Program-made: the position numbers and the translations under genes | Shown here: one piece after another, positions 33,378-49,100 of the stretch | How positions within the stretch are numbered: position 1 is the first letter of the stretch | Layout: every line of letters starts with the position of its first letter | Assembly (NCBI RefSeq): GCF_017654505.1 | Contig: NC_054565.1 | Span: 1,526,468 to 1,590,467, forward strand | Direction of reading: 5' to 3' | Origin: Polyodon spathula | Taxonomy: Eukaryota > Chordata > Actinopteri > Acipenseriformes > Polyodontidae | Length of the DNA: 64,000 nt | Notes under the pieces: generated by a model | Database searches by the model: none | Seen by the model: only the letters and a program-made list of their open reading frames with translations | What the model was told of the DNA's origin: nothing

Positions 33378-33640
33378 TTTTGTGTTTGTGTGCATTTGTG
33401 TGTGTGTATGCGTATGTATGTGTGTGCATGCATGCCTGTGTGTGTGTGTATTTATGCGTGTGTATGTGTGTGCACGCATGCCTGCGTATCTGTGTGTGCG
33501 TGTATGCTTGTGTTTGTGTGTCTGTATGTGTTTGTGTGTGTGTGTGTGTGTGTGTGCATGCCTGAGTGTTTGTGTTTGTGTGTGTATGTGTCCATGTGTG
33601 TTTGTGTGTCCGCCTGTGTGTGTGTGTCTGTGCATCCCTA
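33378..33640. repeat. imperfect (TG)n tract
   Basis: 260 bases of TG repeat interrupted by 'catgc', 'tatg' and 'ttg'. The Cys/Val-rich + ORFs and His/Thr-rich minus ORF are artefacts of alternating dinucleotides. Confidence 0.9.
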
Positions 33641-34267
33641 ACTTGTTATCTTTAACATAAGCTGCACACCCCTGTTGCAGGTCAGTTTCAGTCACAATGA
33701 GCAGGACGGGGGTCCTGACAGACTGGGATGGAGGGCTGACGGCAGGAGCTCAGTGGGCAAGTGTTCTCTTCTAAAAAAGTGAGCCTTTCATATCTGTTTA
33801 TATAGGTTGCTGTGAACTTCTCATGCTGTCTGTCTGTCAATATGGCCATGCTGCAATTGTATTGTGTGACCTACAGCACAGGAAATGACTAGCTACAGTA
33901 ACAGTATCAGTTTCTGTAGCACTGAAACAAGGATATAAGCACAATGTTATGGCGGATAGTGCTGAGGAAGTAAGAGGATGAATCTGGTCTTGCTTAGCTC
34001 TCCTGGAAAGATTACCAGTCAGCCCGGTGTATTAAACTGCAGGCTCCCCTGAGTCTTGACTTTGACTCTGCCCCCATCCAGTTTCTACCGGTTGCCGTGA
34101 CAACTGAAAAAGAGTGCAGAAGATTTGATAGAAAGGCGTTCTACAGGGAGTGAGAAATGATCAGCCCCACAGTGCTGCGGCGAGTGTGCCTGTGAAATCA
34201 TTCTTCTTTAAATCAGGATCCATGTGCTCTGCAGTGCGAGGACAGCGAGGCAGCGATCGTCAGCAGC

Positions 34268-34516
<249 letters not shown>

Positions 34517-36000
34517 AAGCACGCAGGGCTGCAGGAGGAAAATCCAAATGAGCTGCTCGGTTACCCAGGGGCACATAATACATCACTGAACAACTGCAGG
34601 CTCCTGTGCCCTTGTACAAGATAACATTGTAAATCTGAAGCCATTACACATGGAGCCTGAGCTTAGCTCTCCACAGCTCAGCTAGGCTGGGCCTGGGCAG
34701 TGCATAGATAGGGGACCTGGACTTGTGCAACCGAGGCTGGGTGCAAACCAGCAACCCTGCACACCACAAACAAGCGTCTTAAAAACCATGCAGAGGAGCA
34801 GGACTGTCTGCATTCAAGGCATAGAGCTTCTAACCAGCTAGGGACAGAATGGGTAATAGCAGAGTGTCACACAACACCCCCCTTTGCACTTGTGTAAGGG
34901 CCATGATCAGTCCTTCAAGGTCACCTGTTAGTATAGAAAGCAAGGGTAGGCTCGGAATTATCAACTGTGCTGAACCTTTAGAAGTCACAGCTTCTAAATT
35001 ATAGCACGGTCATTTTGCATTTTTTCCCATGCACTGTCCATAGTAATAATATGATTTACCATAATTGACCATGGTTTGACATTTTTATATATGCTTTATC
35101 ATACTGCTGTGGGTTTTCCAGTGCTTATCTACACATTACCATGCTTTACTACACTGTGCCATGTTGTTACTAATGAAATGCCCTTAATTAATTCATTCAT
35201 TAATTCCTTCCTTCCTTCCTTCATTGTTTAATACATGATGAACTCACCGAGACTGCAGCCTGATTCAGGAATATGAATGAACAGCCTGGGGATTGGGATC
35301 AGTGCAGAGCCCTCTGGCTCAACACAGCGCTGGTGGCAGAGCGTGCCTCTCTTGCAGCAGGATAGCTGGCTGTGTTGCAGGCTCTGCATGTATGTATATC
35401 ACGTGTTGGGTACAGAGTTATTTCCAGCCCTGAATCTCTATGGGGGATCCGTTGGGAAGGGAACACCAGTGGCTATCACTGCTTTGCTGGCTCTAGCTGA
35501 GGAATTGTGTTTACATATGAAATCCTCTTAGTGTCACTAAATATTGAAAATCAGAGTCTGGGAGGACCTGAGCTAAATTCTTTCATTAAGCAATCCTCTG
35601 TGAGGTCTGCTTATAATACGTTTTGTGGTTTCATCATCTGCCTGCCAATAATAATACAAAAACAAAGATTCTGGCTTGTTGTCCTTAATTAGACTTGCTG
35701 CTTGCTTAATACCTCGGTATCTCTGAATAGATAATCATCATCTCTTCAGATATATACAAATGGTTTTAATAAGCAAGACGTCCCACAAGTGCCGTGACGA
35801 CCTGAGTATGACCCGTTTACTGTCAGTCATTATAATTGGGTCAGGAGTGGGCGGTTCTTGTTTTTTTACTACACTGGTGTGATATTCTGTGTTTTATACT
35901 GGATACTCTCAAGCAACCTGAATTATTGCAAACATCATAAAAAGGAGAGCTACACAAACAATTCCAGTAGCTGTACAGAGTGCGTGTCTGTGTGCAATTT
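34517..36000. other. no gene seen; one dispersed repeat copy
   Basis: Apart from the AT-rich dispersed repeat at about 35010-35190 and a short (TTCC)n at 35207-35222, nothing is recognised up to the gap. Confidence 0.5.
35010..35190. repeat. AT-rich dispersed MITE-like repeat, copy f
   Basis: Contains 'tttttcccatgcactgtcca', 'gatttaccataattgaccat', 'tatgctttatcatactg' and 'accatgctttactacactg', in the shared block order. Confidence 0.55.
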
Positions 36001-36500
36001 NNNNNNNNNNNNNNNNNNNNNNNNNNNNNNNNNNNNNNNNNNNNNNNNNNNNNNNNNNNNNNNNNNNNNNNNNNNNNNNNNNNNNNNNNNNNNNNNNNNN
36101 NNNNNNNNNNNNNNNNNNNNNNNNNNNNNNNNNNNNNNNNNNNNNNNNNNNNNNNNNNNNNNNNNNNNNNNNNNNNNNNNNNNNNNNNNNNNNNNNNNNN
36201 NNNNNNNNNNNNNNNNNNNNNNNNNNNNNNNNNNNNNNNNNNNNNNNNNNNNNNNNNNNNNNNNNNNNNNNNNNNNNNNNNNNNNNNNNNNNNNNNNNNN
36301 NNNNNNNNNNNNNNNNNNNNNNNNNNNNNNNNNNNNNNNNNNNNNNNNNNNNNNNNNNNNNNNNNNNNNNNNNNNNNNNNNNNNNNNNNNNNNNNNNNNN
36401 NNNNNNNNNNNNNNNNNNNNNNNNNNNNNNNNNNNNNNNNNNNNNNNNNNNNNNNNNNNNNNNNNNNNNNNNNNNNNNNNNNNNNNNNNNNNNNNNNNNN
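36001..36500. other. assembly gap (500 N)
   Basis: Exactly 500 undetermined bases. ORFs drawn across it are meaningless. Confidence 0.99.
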
Positions 36501-36800
36501 TATCCCTGCCAAAACACATGTGAGAATGTGACATGGGATAAAAGGGGGGAAAATCCTTTGTTTCTGGTGGTGCTTTGAGAGGGAGTTGGTAAGTTTTTTT
36601 GTAGTGTTACCCTGTTACTGTGTTTCGTTAGTAGTGAAGGCTAATGCCCAGCCTACGTTTTTTTTTTTTGTATTTTGTTTAAACCTTTATTTTGGCCCTT
36701 GTGCCTTTTGCTTTCTGTTTTTGATTATTGTTTTTGTTTATTAAAATGCCTCTGGGTCTCTGTCCCTGCCAATACTGGGCCCGCAACGCTGCCCTGTCGA
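36501..36800 (+). mobile_element. LTR fragment next to the gap
   Basis: The segment 'tttaaacctttattttggcc' + 'cttgtgccttttgctttctg' followed by 'ttattaaaatgcctctgg' is close to the R-U5 part of the LTR at 41775-42200 ('gaaccttttattttggcccc' .. 'taataaaagtgtgc'). The left part is probably in the gap. Ends uncertain. Confidence 0.6.
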
Positions 36801-37329
36801 GCTGCTTCTCATAGTGAATGTGCTTACCCAGCGACACGCCCCAGATCTGCAGACTGATAGGCTTTATCTCAGGAAAGGAAGTGGTGTGGCCCTGCTCTGG
36901 AAACTCTTTGCAGTCATGTCTGCAGCTCGATTGTATCTTTGGCAATACTGCTTCTCATAGCTGAGGCATCCCACAAGCTTACAAGAACTTAGAAGAACAG
37001 TGATAGCAGAGTGGCTCCCCTGCTAGAGGTGCGAGTCACACAGTCAGCAGTCAGGAGCCCACTCAGTCATGAAATGATTGCCAATGCCATCCAATTAAAA
37101 TTACATTTCAAACTACTTGTTAGTTAAAATTTTTTTGAATAAAATGTTTTTTGTAATATAAAACTTAAAGAAACTCCATTAGTTATAATTACACTTCCTG
37201 GTCATTAGGTATAATTACATGGCCTAATTATGCACTGTGCTTGTCATACACACAGAACACTCTGTGAACATACAGGGAGTGCTGGGTTTATAAAACTTAC
37301 AGACGGACCAACAAACAACCCACTTGCTC
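36801..37329. other. no recognisable feature
   Basis: Spacer between the LTR fragment and the L2 element. Nothing recognised. Confidence 0.45.
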
Positions 37330-40335
<3,006 letters not shown>

Positions 40336-41059
40336 ATTATTATTGATTGAGCCATCCTCATTCTCTTCTATGTATTTTATTGCTAAAAACAGACTCCAAA
40401 ATTCTTGCAGTAACTCCTCAGTTCAAGCTTTGTGAATCTGGCTCTCTATAGTAATAGCGAGGTTTGCAAGTGGTAAATGAGACCTCTTTCCTTGGTCTTG
40501 CTCCCTTGTTGTCCTTATCTAACTCAGCGAGGCTGTGGTGTTTACACAGTATCTGAGACAGTGCAAACTGAGCTCTGGGGCTCTGGGGACAGGGTACAGT
40601 GATGAAAATGTTCCTCTGACGATTAGCTCGCTTGTAATCGTCTGTTTCATCCTGTTTATTTATTTTGATTGGATTTTTCACAGTAATTTTTGTTTCCTTC
40701 AGTCGATCTTGGATCCCCTCCCGCCTCGCCTGCCTGTCAAGCTATGCTCTGCTCACTCGGGACTGAGTGCTGGGAGGTGAGCTGGACTCATTCATTTTCC
40801 AAGACCAATAAAGCAATCTGTACTGTACAGAGTGCTCGTGCTGGGGCTGCTAGCCTGACTGCTTGTTTGTGTCAGCTTCAGGACACTTCAGAAACACTCT
40901 TAATTTTTGCAGATCGCTTCAAATATTGTAACGCCAGTGTATTGTGAATCCACCCAGAATCACTCAAGTCAAATCATGTAAAATATTTCAGCTCATCCCT
41001 TCATCTGTGTAACAAGAGGTATTGCAAGAATCCATTTCCATTCATGTTGAGCGAATCTC
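40336..41059. other. no recognisable feature
   Basis: Unique-looking sequence. No exon or repeat recognised. Confidence 0.45.
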
Positions 41060-41485
41060 ATGAGTCCATAAGGGTTTTTTAAACTTTCTTTTTAATTTAC
41101 AGTGCCCAATTATTTTACTCCTGCTTTAATCCCCAATTACGCACCCTCACCGTGGTCTCCACTTGGGAGAAACAGCTCAGGAGAGCTGGAGGTCAATGGG
41201 TGTCCTCCAATTCCATGACCTTCACACCCAGGAGTTCCCGAGCGGATGTCAGTGAGCTACTGGCTTCAGGAGGACAAAGGCCAGCTCTACAAGTGCCTGC
41301 TTGAGCCTGGCCAGCAGGGTCTGCTGTAGCATGATGAGGAGAAACAGTTCCTGCTGCCTTTACCTCCTTAACCCACTGGAGCGACTTTAGCCAAGACAGA
41401 GCTCCCTCCAGAATCCCCAGCGAAGACCTCGCACAGCCAGGACATGAACCTGCACTTTCAAGATCATAGGTCATTTCTTCATAGC
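41060..41485 (-). mobile_element. tRNA-derived SINE, copy 2
   Basis: Reverse complement of the SINE at 240-650. The T-rich left end is the A-tail. The body shares 'ctcaggagagctggaggtca' type blocks. The head at the right has the B-box-like 'ggttcatgtcc' (minus strand, about 41444-41454) within 'gcaggttcatgtcctggctg'. Confidence 0.6.
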
Positions 41486-41521
41486 TTCCTATTCTTGAGG
41501 TCAAACTGTAAAGCATGGCGT

Positions 41522-41761
41522 TTATATCATGCATGTTGAACACAAGACTGTGGGCTCTTCCAATCCATTCCACTGCTTCAACCAGGCCCTTCTGACTGGA
41601 TCTTCAGCAGCAGGGTCAATGAACTCATGAAGAACGGGGTTGGTTGGATCGAAGTCCTGCAATGGAACAGACTGGAAGAGACTTGGTAGCTTAGCCCTGC
41701 TCCAGTGTAATTCTGTCTGTAAAGACATATTAAACAGTGGGGAGTGTCCCTTTCTAACCAT
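41522..41761 (-). pseudogene. possible coding relic, unidentified
   Basis: A 79-codon frame includes PLQDFDPTNPVLHEFIDPAA and EDPVRRAWLKQWNGLEEP. The amino-acid make-up (acidic, Trp-containing, few Ser/Cys) looks more protein-like than the surrounding shadow ORFs, but I do not recognise it and see no clear splice sites. It lies between a SINE and a solo LTR, so it may belong to a transposable element. Confidence 0.25.
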
Positions 41762-41774
41762 GTCAATGCCAATG

Positions 41775-42200
41775 TGTAGCAGGGCAGAAGCCCGCTAGTG
41801 TAAATAGTGTTTGGGGGTATTTTGATTTAAGTTTGGCAGGGATGAGGTTAATTCCATCCCTGCAGATACATGTGTGGAGTGTGGCTGGATCTTGTGGCTG
41901 GATCTTGATTGAATAATTGATCCTCAATCAAGTCCCAGACACATGGTACAAAAAGGAGCTGAATCCTGTGTTTGTTTTAAGGAGAAAGCTATCAGTGAAG
42001 GCGACTGCCCGGGCTGATGGGAGAGTTTGTGTTGCTGGTGCTTGACTTGTTTTGTTGAACCTTTTATTTTGGCCCCTGTGCCTTGTTTCATTGTTTCGTT
42101 TTTCTGTTTGTTAATAAAAGTGTGCATTGCTCTTAAATCTGTAGCTTCCTGACTCTAGTTTGTTTTCCTGCCGCTGACCAGGGCTAGCTACCCTGCTGCA
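41775..42200 (+). mobile_element. solo LTR
   Basis: Begins TGTAGCAGGGC and ends CCCTGCTGCA, which are inverted copies of each other. Flanks are CAATG on the left and CAGTG on the right, a 5 bp target duplication with one mismatch. It contains a TATA-like 'ggtacaaaaagg' (about 41946) and AATAAA (about 42113). No internal retroviral sequence adjoins it. It is in the same family as 30355-30921 and 58062-58500. Confidence 0.8.
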
Positions 42201-42304
42201 CAGTGGCATTAAGACCCTCTCCCCTTCCAATGATTTCATTTTGGTTATTGTGAACCTACCGCTAGCACCTTCAGGAACACTTACACTTACACATCTGTGG
42301 CAAA

Positions 42305-42620
42305 GAACATAAGACCATAAGAAAGGTTAAAAACGAGAGGAGGCCATTTGGCCCATCTTGCTTGTTTGGTTGTTAGTAGCTTATTGATCCCAGAATCTCT
42401 TCAAGCAGCTTCTTGAAGGATCTCAGGGTGGCAGCTTCAACAGCATTACTGGGGAGTTGGTTCCAGACCCTCACAATTCTCTGTGTAAAAAAGTGCCTCC
42501 TATTTCTTGTTCTGAATGCCCCTTTATCTAATCTAAGCTGCTGTCACCACACTTTCAATTCTCCTCATATCTCAGAGACCATTTTAGATACTGACTTCAT
42601 ATTTGCAGGGTTAAACAGCT
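42305..42620 (-). mobile_element. dispersed LINE 3' end (CR1-like family)
   Basis: The minus-strand 3' end reads 'gatgggccaaatggcctcct' followed by 'cttatggtcttatg'. Upstream is the common 'ggaaccaactccccagtaat' block. Pieces of the same family occur at 20905-20955 (minus) and 56990-57125 (plus). I recognise this sequence as highly repeated in non-teleost ray-finned fish. The family name is less certain. Confidence 0.6.
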
Positions 42621-43013
42621 GTACTCTATGATTGCACTGCCTGTGTTGTCCAGTAAAAATGAACTGTTTCACCGGCATATAATTTAGCCATATCAATGGT
42701 ACAGACTCTCTTTCGCAGATCGGTTCTACTTCATTATTACAAACAATTCAATAAGGGATGGCTAAATCAAGGATGGTTGGTTCATTGCTTGATATCTCCT
42801 TTCATTATACCTGTGGGGAAGCTTCATTTTTACACAAACTAAAAAAAGCAAACAAACCTTTCTAGTAGAATGCGTGTGACCAGTGTGATGTTTGCATTGC
42901 GGTGCAGCCATGTGATAAAGCCACAGCCCAGGAAGGAAGTCTGAGCACAGCAACAAGCATCCCGGTAGTGCTAAGCAGTTCTGCTGGAACCTGGTCGAGA
43001 GAGACGCACTGCA
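42621..43013 (+). other. sequence upstream of laptm5 start codon
   Basis: Probably contains the 5' UTR and promoter of laptm5, but no TATA box, CpG island or initiator could be assigned by eye. Confidence 0.35.
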
Positions 43014-43115
43014 ATGACCTCCTCCAAGACTTCTCCCCAGACCCTGCTGGACTCCTCCAGGTCCCTGTGCTGCCATGTCCGCACCTCGGCCATGGCCATC
43101 GGCCTCGTCCACATG
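43014..43115 (+). CDS. laptm5: laptm5 exon 1 (coding part)
   Basis: ATG to donor GTAAGG; 34 codons, phase 0. It encodes the cytosolic N-terminus and start of TM1 (TSAMAIGLVHM). It is the least conserved exon. The ATG at 43014 is the only one in frame that opens this exon, but a more upstream start cannot be excluded. Confidence 0.72.
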
Positions 43116-46100
43116 GTAAGGCTTTCACTGTACCGCGTGAGGCTAAAGGATAAAATCAGTCTGAACACCAGCCTCGCTCCACTCACTCCCCAAGGCTCCA
43201 GCTGAACTGTATTATCTTGACTGCTAAAAGTGAGGCTTGTTTCAAACTGAATTAAAAGGAATACCTGCTGTGTTTGTAACTTTTGTGTCTTTTCAAAAAA
43301 AAAAAAAATTTTGAGTAAAGGTGCTTTGAAAGTCAGCCCCATTGTCTTCATACTGAAATACGGAGAGAGAGAAAGAGAACTACAGAGAGATGGAGTCTCA
43401 ACGCAAGCCAGTCTTTAGAGCTAGTTTTTAGGGAGTTTCTTGAACTCCAGTTGCAGCACCACAGATACATTCAGAAGCTGTTTCATCTTCTTTTAAAACA
43501 AAGTCTTTTTTTTAAGGACATTTTTTTGGTTTGCATTTCTTTCTGAAAACGTTGGCGCTTCCTGTTATGGCAGCACCTGGTAAAAGCAGGGCTGTTGGTT
43601 TTGGCAGCTGGTGTGAATGAAATTCTATGCCGCTGGAAATATTTCCAAACGTCTATCTCAGATAAGACAGTGGAGGCCTTTCTGTTCCAGCTTGGGCTTT
43701 TTGAATGTTATTTTTTGAATATGATTTATTTATTGAATTCAGTTTTTGTTAGTGTTTGCTCAAGTCCACAGACTATCTGAATGAGTATATTGTTGTGTCC
43801 TGTAACATCTCGGGTGTAGGTGACTCTGGGCTGTGTGCAGTGCTGTGTAGGGTTCTACTCACAGAATCTGTGAACACAGCGCAAGTAGTATTGCAATGTT
43901 GACTCCTCTATAACTGTAATTGTTCTATTGAGTCTTAAGCTGGGTCCATACCTGAGCGATCAGTTGCGTAACTTAGTTGCATGCAACCAAGTCGCTTATA
44001 TGTGGACATCCCTGCAACCAGTTGCAAGCAGTTGTGCCTTTCCAAGCAGCCTCCTGAGCGCCTTCTGTTAGCGAACTCTGACAGGTTCTTATAATGCTGA
44101 CTGCACGGCTTGCATATTCTGTAATAAAGAAGCTCTAATTTAAAAAATGTCGGTGACAACGTTAAACGTTTTCGTTCAGCTTTTACCTGGCTTTTTTTTT
44201 TTTTTCTTTAGGGAATATGGCATTTAAAATAACAACAGTTGAAAAATTAATAGCAGCAAACTCTTCCTCATTAATTACTGGACACGTTACGACCTGACCA
44301 AAAAAAGAGTCACTTCATTGTCAAAAAATAAATAAAATAAATACAATTCTAAACTTGTAGACACAGGATAAAAAACAAACAAAAAAACTGTCATCTGAGT
44401 TACCATAAAAAATGAAACTTGCAGACGCAGGAACCTTGTTGCACAATAACTTTGTCAGATGGGGACACAGCACTTGCTCCCAACTGAGTTGTGCAATTTC
44501 AGGAGCAATTGGGTTGTGCAACTGATCGCTCCGGTGAGGACCCGGTTTAAGCCCAGTTATGCAGCTTTGCCGTGACAGTAACACATGGATGCTAATGAGG
44601 GGTTTCTTCTCCCATTTATTACAACAGTCAGGGTTATTATTGTCTTTCATTCTACACTTGTAAACATTGACTTGGACTGAAAAAAACATTGAACATAATG
44701 AACCACTCCAAGACTTAAATCATTTGAGCAAGTCCTGGCTACAGTATAACGCAGTTCTAGCAGATAGGAGAGAGGTCGGGGCTAGAACTGAGTAGACAAT
44801 ATCACTTCACATATAGAATGAGTGATTCATTTAGACTAGAGGAGCGCTGTACCTTATGATCAGGTTTCATTTAGAGGAGCTCTGTTCTGTATGATCAGGT
44901 TTCATTTAGAGGAGCTCTCTTCTGTGTTCTGTATGATCAGGTTTCATTTAGAGGAGCTCTGTTCTGTATGATCAGGTTTCATTTAGAGGAGCTCTGTTCT
45001 GTGTTCTGTATGATCAGGTTTCATTTAGAGGAGCTCTGTTCTGTGTTCTGTATAATCAGGTTTCATTTAGAGGAGCTCTGTTCTGTATGATCAGGTTTCA
45101 TTTAGAGGAGCTCTGTTCTGTGTTCTGTATGATCAGGTTTCATTTAGAGGAGCTCTGTTCTGTGTTCTGTATGATCAGGTTTAATTTACAGGAGCGCTGT
45201 ACTGTATGATCAGGTTTCATTTAGAGGAGCTCTGTTCTGTGTTCTGTATGATCAGGTTTCATTTAGAGGAGCTCTGTTCTGTGTTCTGTATGATCAGGTT
45301 TCATTTAGAGCAGCTCTATTCTGTATGATCAGGTTTCTGGGGGGTGAATTTACAAACAATTCCTCCAGCGTTTAACTCTTATTATTTTTTTTTATAAAGG
45401 CGAAAAACATCCATTTTTGTTTTACAAAATTATAACTGAAACAAATATGCATTAAATGCCTCTTGAGAACACTCAAGTCTCATTTTGTGAGAGTGAAGTG
45501 GAATTTTTTCATTTAAAGAGGCAGGAGTTCATTACAGACTGGAGTGAGCAAAACGCTTTTTCAATAAGAAGTCAGATTCAGTTGAGAATCTTCAATCTTC
45601 CTTGTTTTGCTCATATTTCACTGTGTGTTTCACTGTATATTTTACATTAACACAGCTGTCTTTTTGGCTAGTGTTGACACAGCCCACTTCCTGATTTATT
45701 GAATTTTAAAAAGAAGAACTTGAGGGTTAGTATTTTTGTTTACCAGCTGTTTCTTGTTCTTTTTCTTTTTTCTTCTTCAATTTCTTTTCTTTTTCTTTGC
45801 CCCATTGCATGGGTTGCCCAATGTCAGGGTGTGCACTAGTGCAATGCAGTCTGGATGTAGAGCGATGCAGTATGTTCCATCAGTAGCTGGTGCTGTGGTG
45901 CTGATATAGCCGGACTCCGGTGCATTCCACGCACTGTTTGACATTCCTGTAATGAGTTTGCTGTATTGCACTCTCCTATAGATAATGCGCACTGTAATGA
46001 GTTTGCTGTATTGCACTCTCCTATGGATAATGCACACTGTAATGAGTTTGCTGTATTGCACTCTCCTATGGATAACGCACAGTCACTCCTGTAATGAGTT

Positions 46101-49100
46101 TGCTGTATTGCACTCTCCTATGGATAACGCGCACTGTCACTCCTGTAATGAGTTTGCTGTATTGCACTCTCCTATGGATAACGCACAGTCACTCCTGTAA
46201 TGAGTTTGCTGTATTGCACTCTCCTATGGATAACGCGCACTGTCACTCCTGTAATGAGTTTGCTGTATTGCACTCTCCTATGGATAACGCGCACTGTCAC
46301 TCCTGTTGAGTTTGCTGTATTGCACTCTCCTATGGATAACGCGCACTGTCACTCCTGTAATGAGTTTGCTGTATTGCACTCTCCTATGGATAACGCGCAC
46401 TGTCACTCCTGTAATGAGTTTGCTGTATTGCACTCTCCTATGGATAACGCGCAGTCATTCCTGTAATGAGTTTGCTGTATTGCACTCTCCTATGGATAAC
46501 GCGCACTGTAATGAGTTTGCTGTATTGCACTCTCCTATGGATAACGCGCACTGTCACTCCTGTAATGAGTTTGCTGTATTGCACTCTCCTATGGATAACG
46601 CGCACTGTCACTCCTGTAATGAGTTTGCTGTATTGCACTCTCCTATGGATAACGCGCACTGTCACTCCTGTAATGAGTTTGCTGTATTGCACTCTCCTAT
46701 GGATAACGCGCACTGTCACTCCTGTAATGAGTTTGCTGTATTGCACTCTCCTATGGATAACGCGCACTGTCACTCCTGTAATGAGTTTGCTGTATTGCAC
46801 TCTCCTATGGATAACGCGCACTGTCACTCCTGTAATGAGTTTGCTGTATTGCACTCTCCTATGGATAACGCGCACTGTCACTCCTGTAATGAGTTTGCTG
46901 TATTGCACTCTCCTATGGATAACGCGCACTGTCACTCCTGTAATGAGTTTGCTGTATTGCACTCTCCTATGGATAACGCGCACTGTCACTCCTGTAATGA
47001 GTTTGCTGTATTGCACTCTCCTATGGATAACGCGCACTGTCACTCCTGTAATGAGTTTGCTGTATTGCACTCTCCTATGGATAACGCGCACTGTCACTCC
47101 TGTAATGAGTTTGCTGTATTGCACTCTCCTATGGATAACGCGCACTGTCACTCCTGTAATGAGTTTGCTGTATTGCACTCTCCTATGGATAACGCGCACT
47201 GTCACTCCTGTAATGAGTTTGCTGTATTGCACTCTCCTATGGATAACGCGCACTGTCACTCCTGTAATGAGTTTGCTGTATTGCACTCTCCTATGGATAA
47301 CGCGCAGTCATTCCTGTAATGAGTTTGCTGTATTGCACTCTCCTATGGATAATGCACTGTAATGAGTTTACTGTAATGAGTTTGCTGTATTGCACTCTCC
47401 TATGGATAACGCGCACTGTCACTCCTGTAATGAGTTTGCTGTATTGCACTCTCCTATGGATAACGCGCAGTCACTCCTGTAATGAGTTTGCTGTATTGCA
47501 CTCTCCTATGGATAATGCACACTGTAATGAGTTTGCTGTATTGCACTCTCCTATGGATAATGCACACTGTAATGAGTTTGCTGTATTGCACTCTCCTATG
47601 GATAATGCACACTGTAATGAGTTTGCTGTATTGCACTCTCCTATGGATAACGCGCACTGTCACTCCTGTAATGAGTTTGCTGTATTGCACTCTCCTATGG
47701 ATAACGCGCACTGTCACTCCTGTAATGAGTTTGCTGTATTGCACTCTCCTATGGATAATGCACACTGTAATGAGTTTGCTGTATTGCACTCTCCTATGGA
47801 TAATGCACACTGTAATGAGTTTGCTGTATTGCACTCTCCTATGGATAATGCACACTGTAATGAGTTTGCTGTATTGCACTCTCCTATGGATAATGCACAC
47901 TGTAATGAGTTTGCTGTATTGCACTCTCCTATGGATAATGCACACTGTAATGAGTTTGCTGTATTGCACTCTCCTATGGATAACGCGCACTGTCACTCCT
48001 GTAATGAGTTTGCTGTATTGCACTCTCCTATGGATAACGCGCACTGTCACTCCTGTAATGAGTTTGCTGTATTGCACTCTCCTATGGATAACGCACTGTC
48101 ACTCCTGTAATGAGTTTGCTGTATTGCACTCTCCTATGGATAACGCGCACTGTCACTCCTGTAATGAGTTTGCTGTATTGCACTCTCCTATGGATAACGC
48201 GCACTGTCACTCCTGTAATGAGTTTGCTGTATTGCACTCTCCTATGGATAACGCGCACTGTCACTCCTGTAATGAGTTTGCTGTATTGCACTCTCCTATG
48301 GATAACGCGCACTGTCACTCCTGTAATGAGTTTGCTGTATTGCACTCTCCTATGGATAACGCGCAGTCACTCCTGTAATGAGTTTGCTGTATTGCACTCT
48401 CCTATGGATAACGCGCAGTCACTCCTGTAATGAGTTTGCTGTATTGCACAGGGCATCAATTGTAATATGTTACTATTTGCAAACTAGTATTCGTTCTAGC
48501 AGGGGATCTGTCTTCATTGCTGTGACCACAAGGCTCTGAGCAGCTCACACAAAATAGGAAACTCAACGGAGCTGAGATATTTGTAATCACAAATACAAGT
48601 TTAATAGTTTAGTTGGTGCCCTCATCTCCTTCCCCCTGTCTTGCATTCATCTTGCTAAACTGTGAACAGGCATTTTAGAAATCGACACTTCCTCTTTTCT
48701 GGTAACTGTTGCTAAACTCAGAGCCATTTAAAAATATCTTTCTTTCTGTTCATTTTGGGGTACTGTGGTTTTATCAGGCTTCCCTCCTCCCACGCTTACA
48801 GCATTTTCAGAAGATGAAGCAGCTCGGAATTGCATTGAAATGAACAGTTCATTTTAACTTTTCAATAACAGTACATCACAGAACAGCTTTGCATGGCTAG
48901 GTAGCATAACTGCCATTCAGAAAGTTTGATGAGAGAGTTGTGTCTGTCTGCCTTCTCCTGGACTGTGTATGTGATCAGTGTTGTGATGGAAATGTCACCA
49001 GCTGTCACACTTCTGTGTTACACCACAGCTATTAACGTGCTCTGGAAATATGATTTAAAATGTTCTGTCAAGATGAAGCAGCAAACAGCAGGAAATGAGT

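Noticed and set aside
46306..48378. ORFs of 263-337 codons on + and 207-282 on -
   Set aside because: The 54/45 bp units are multiples of 3 without stops in these frames. They lie within a laptm5 intron.
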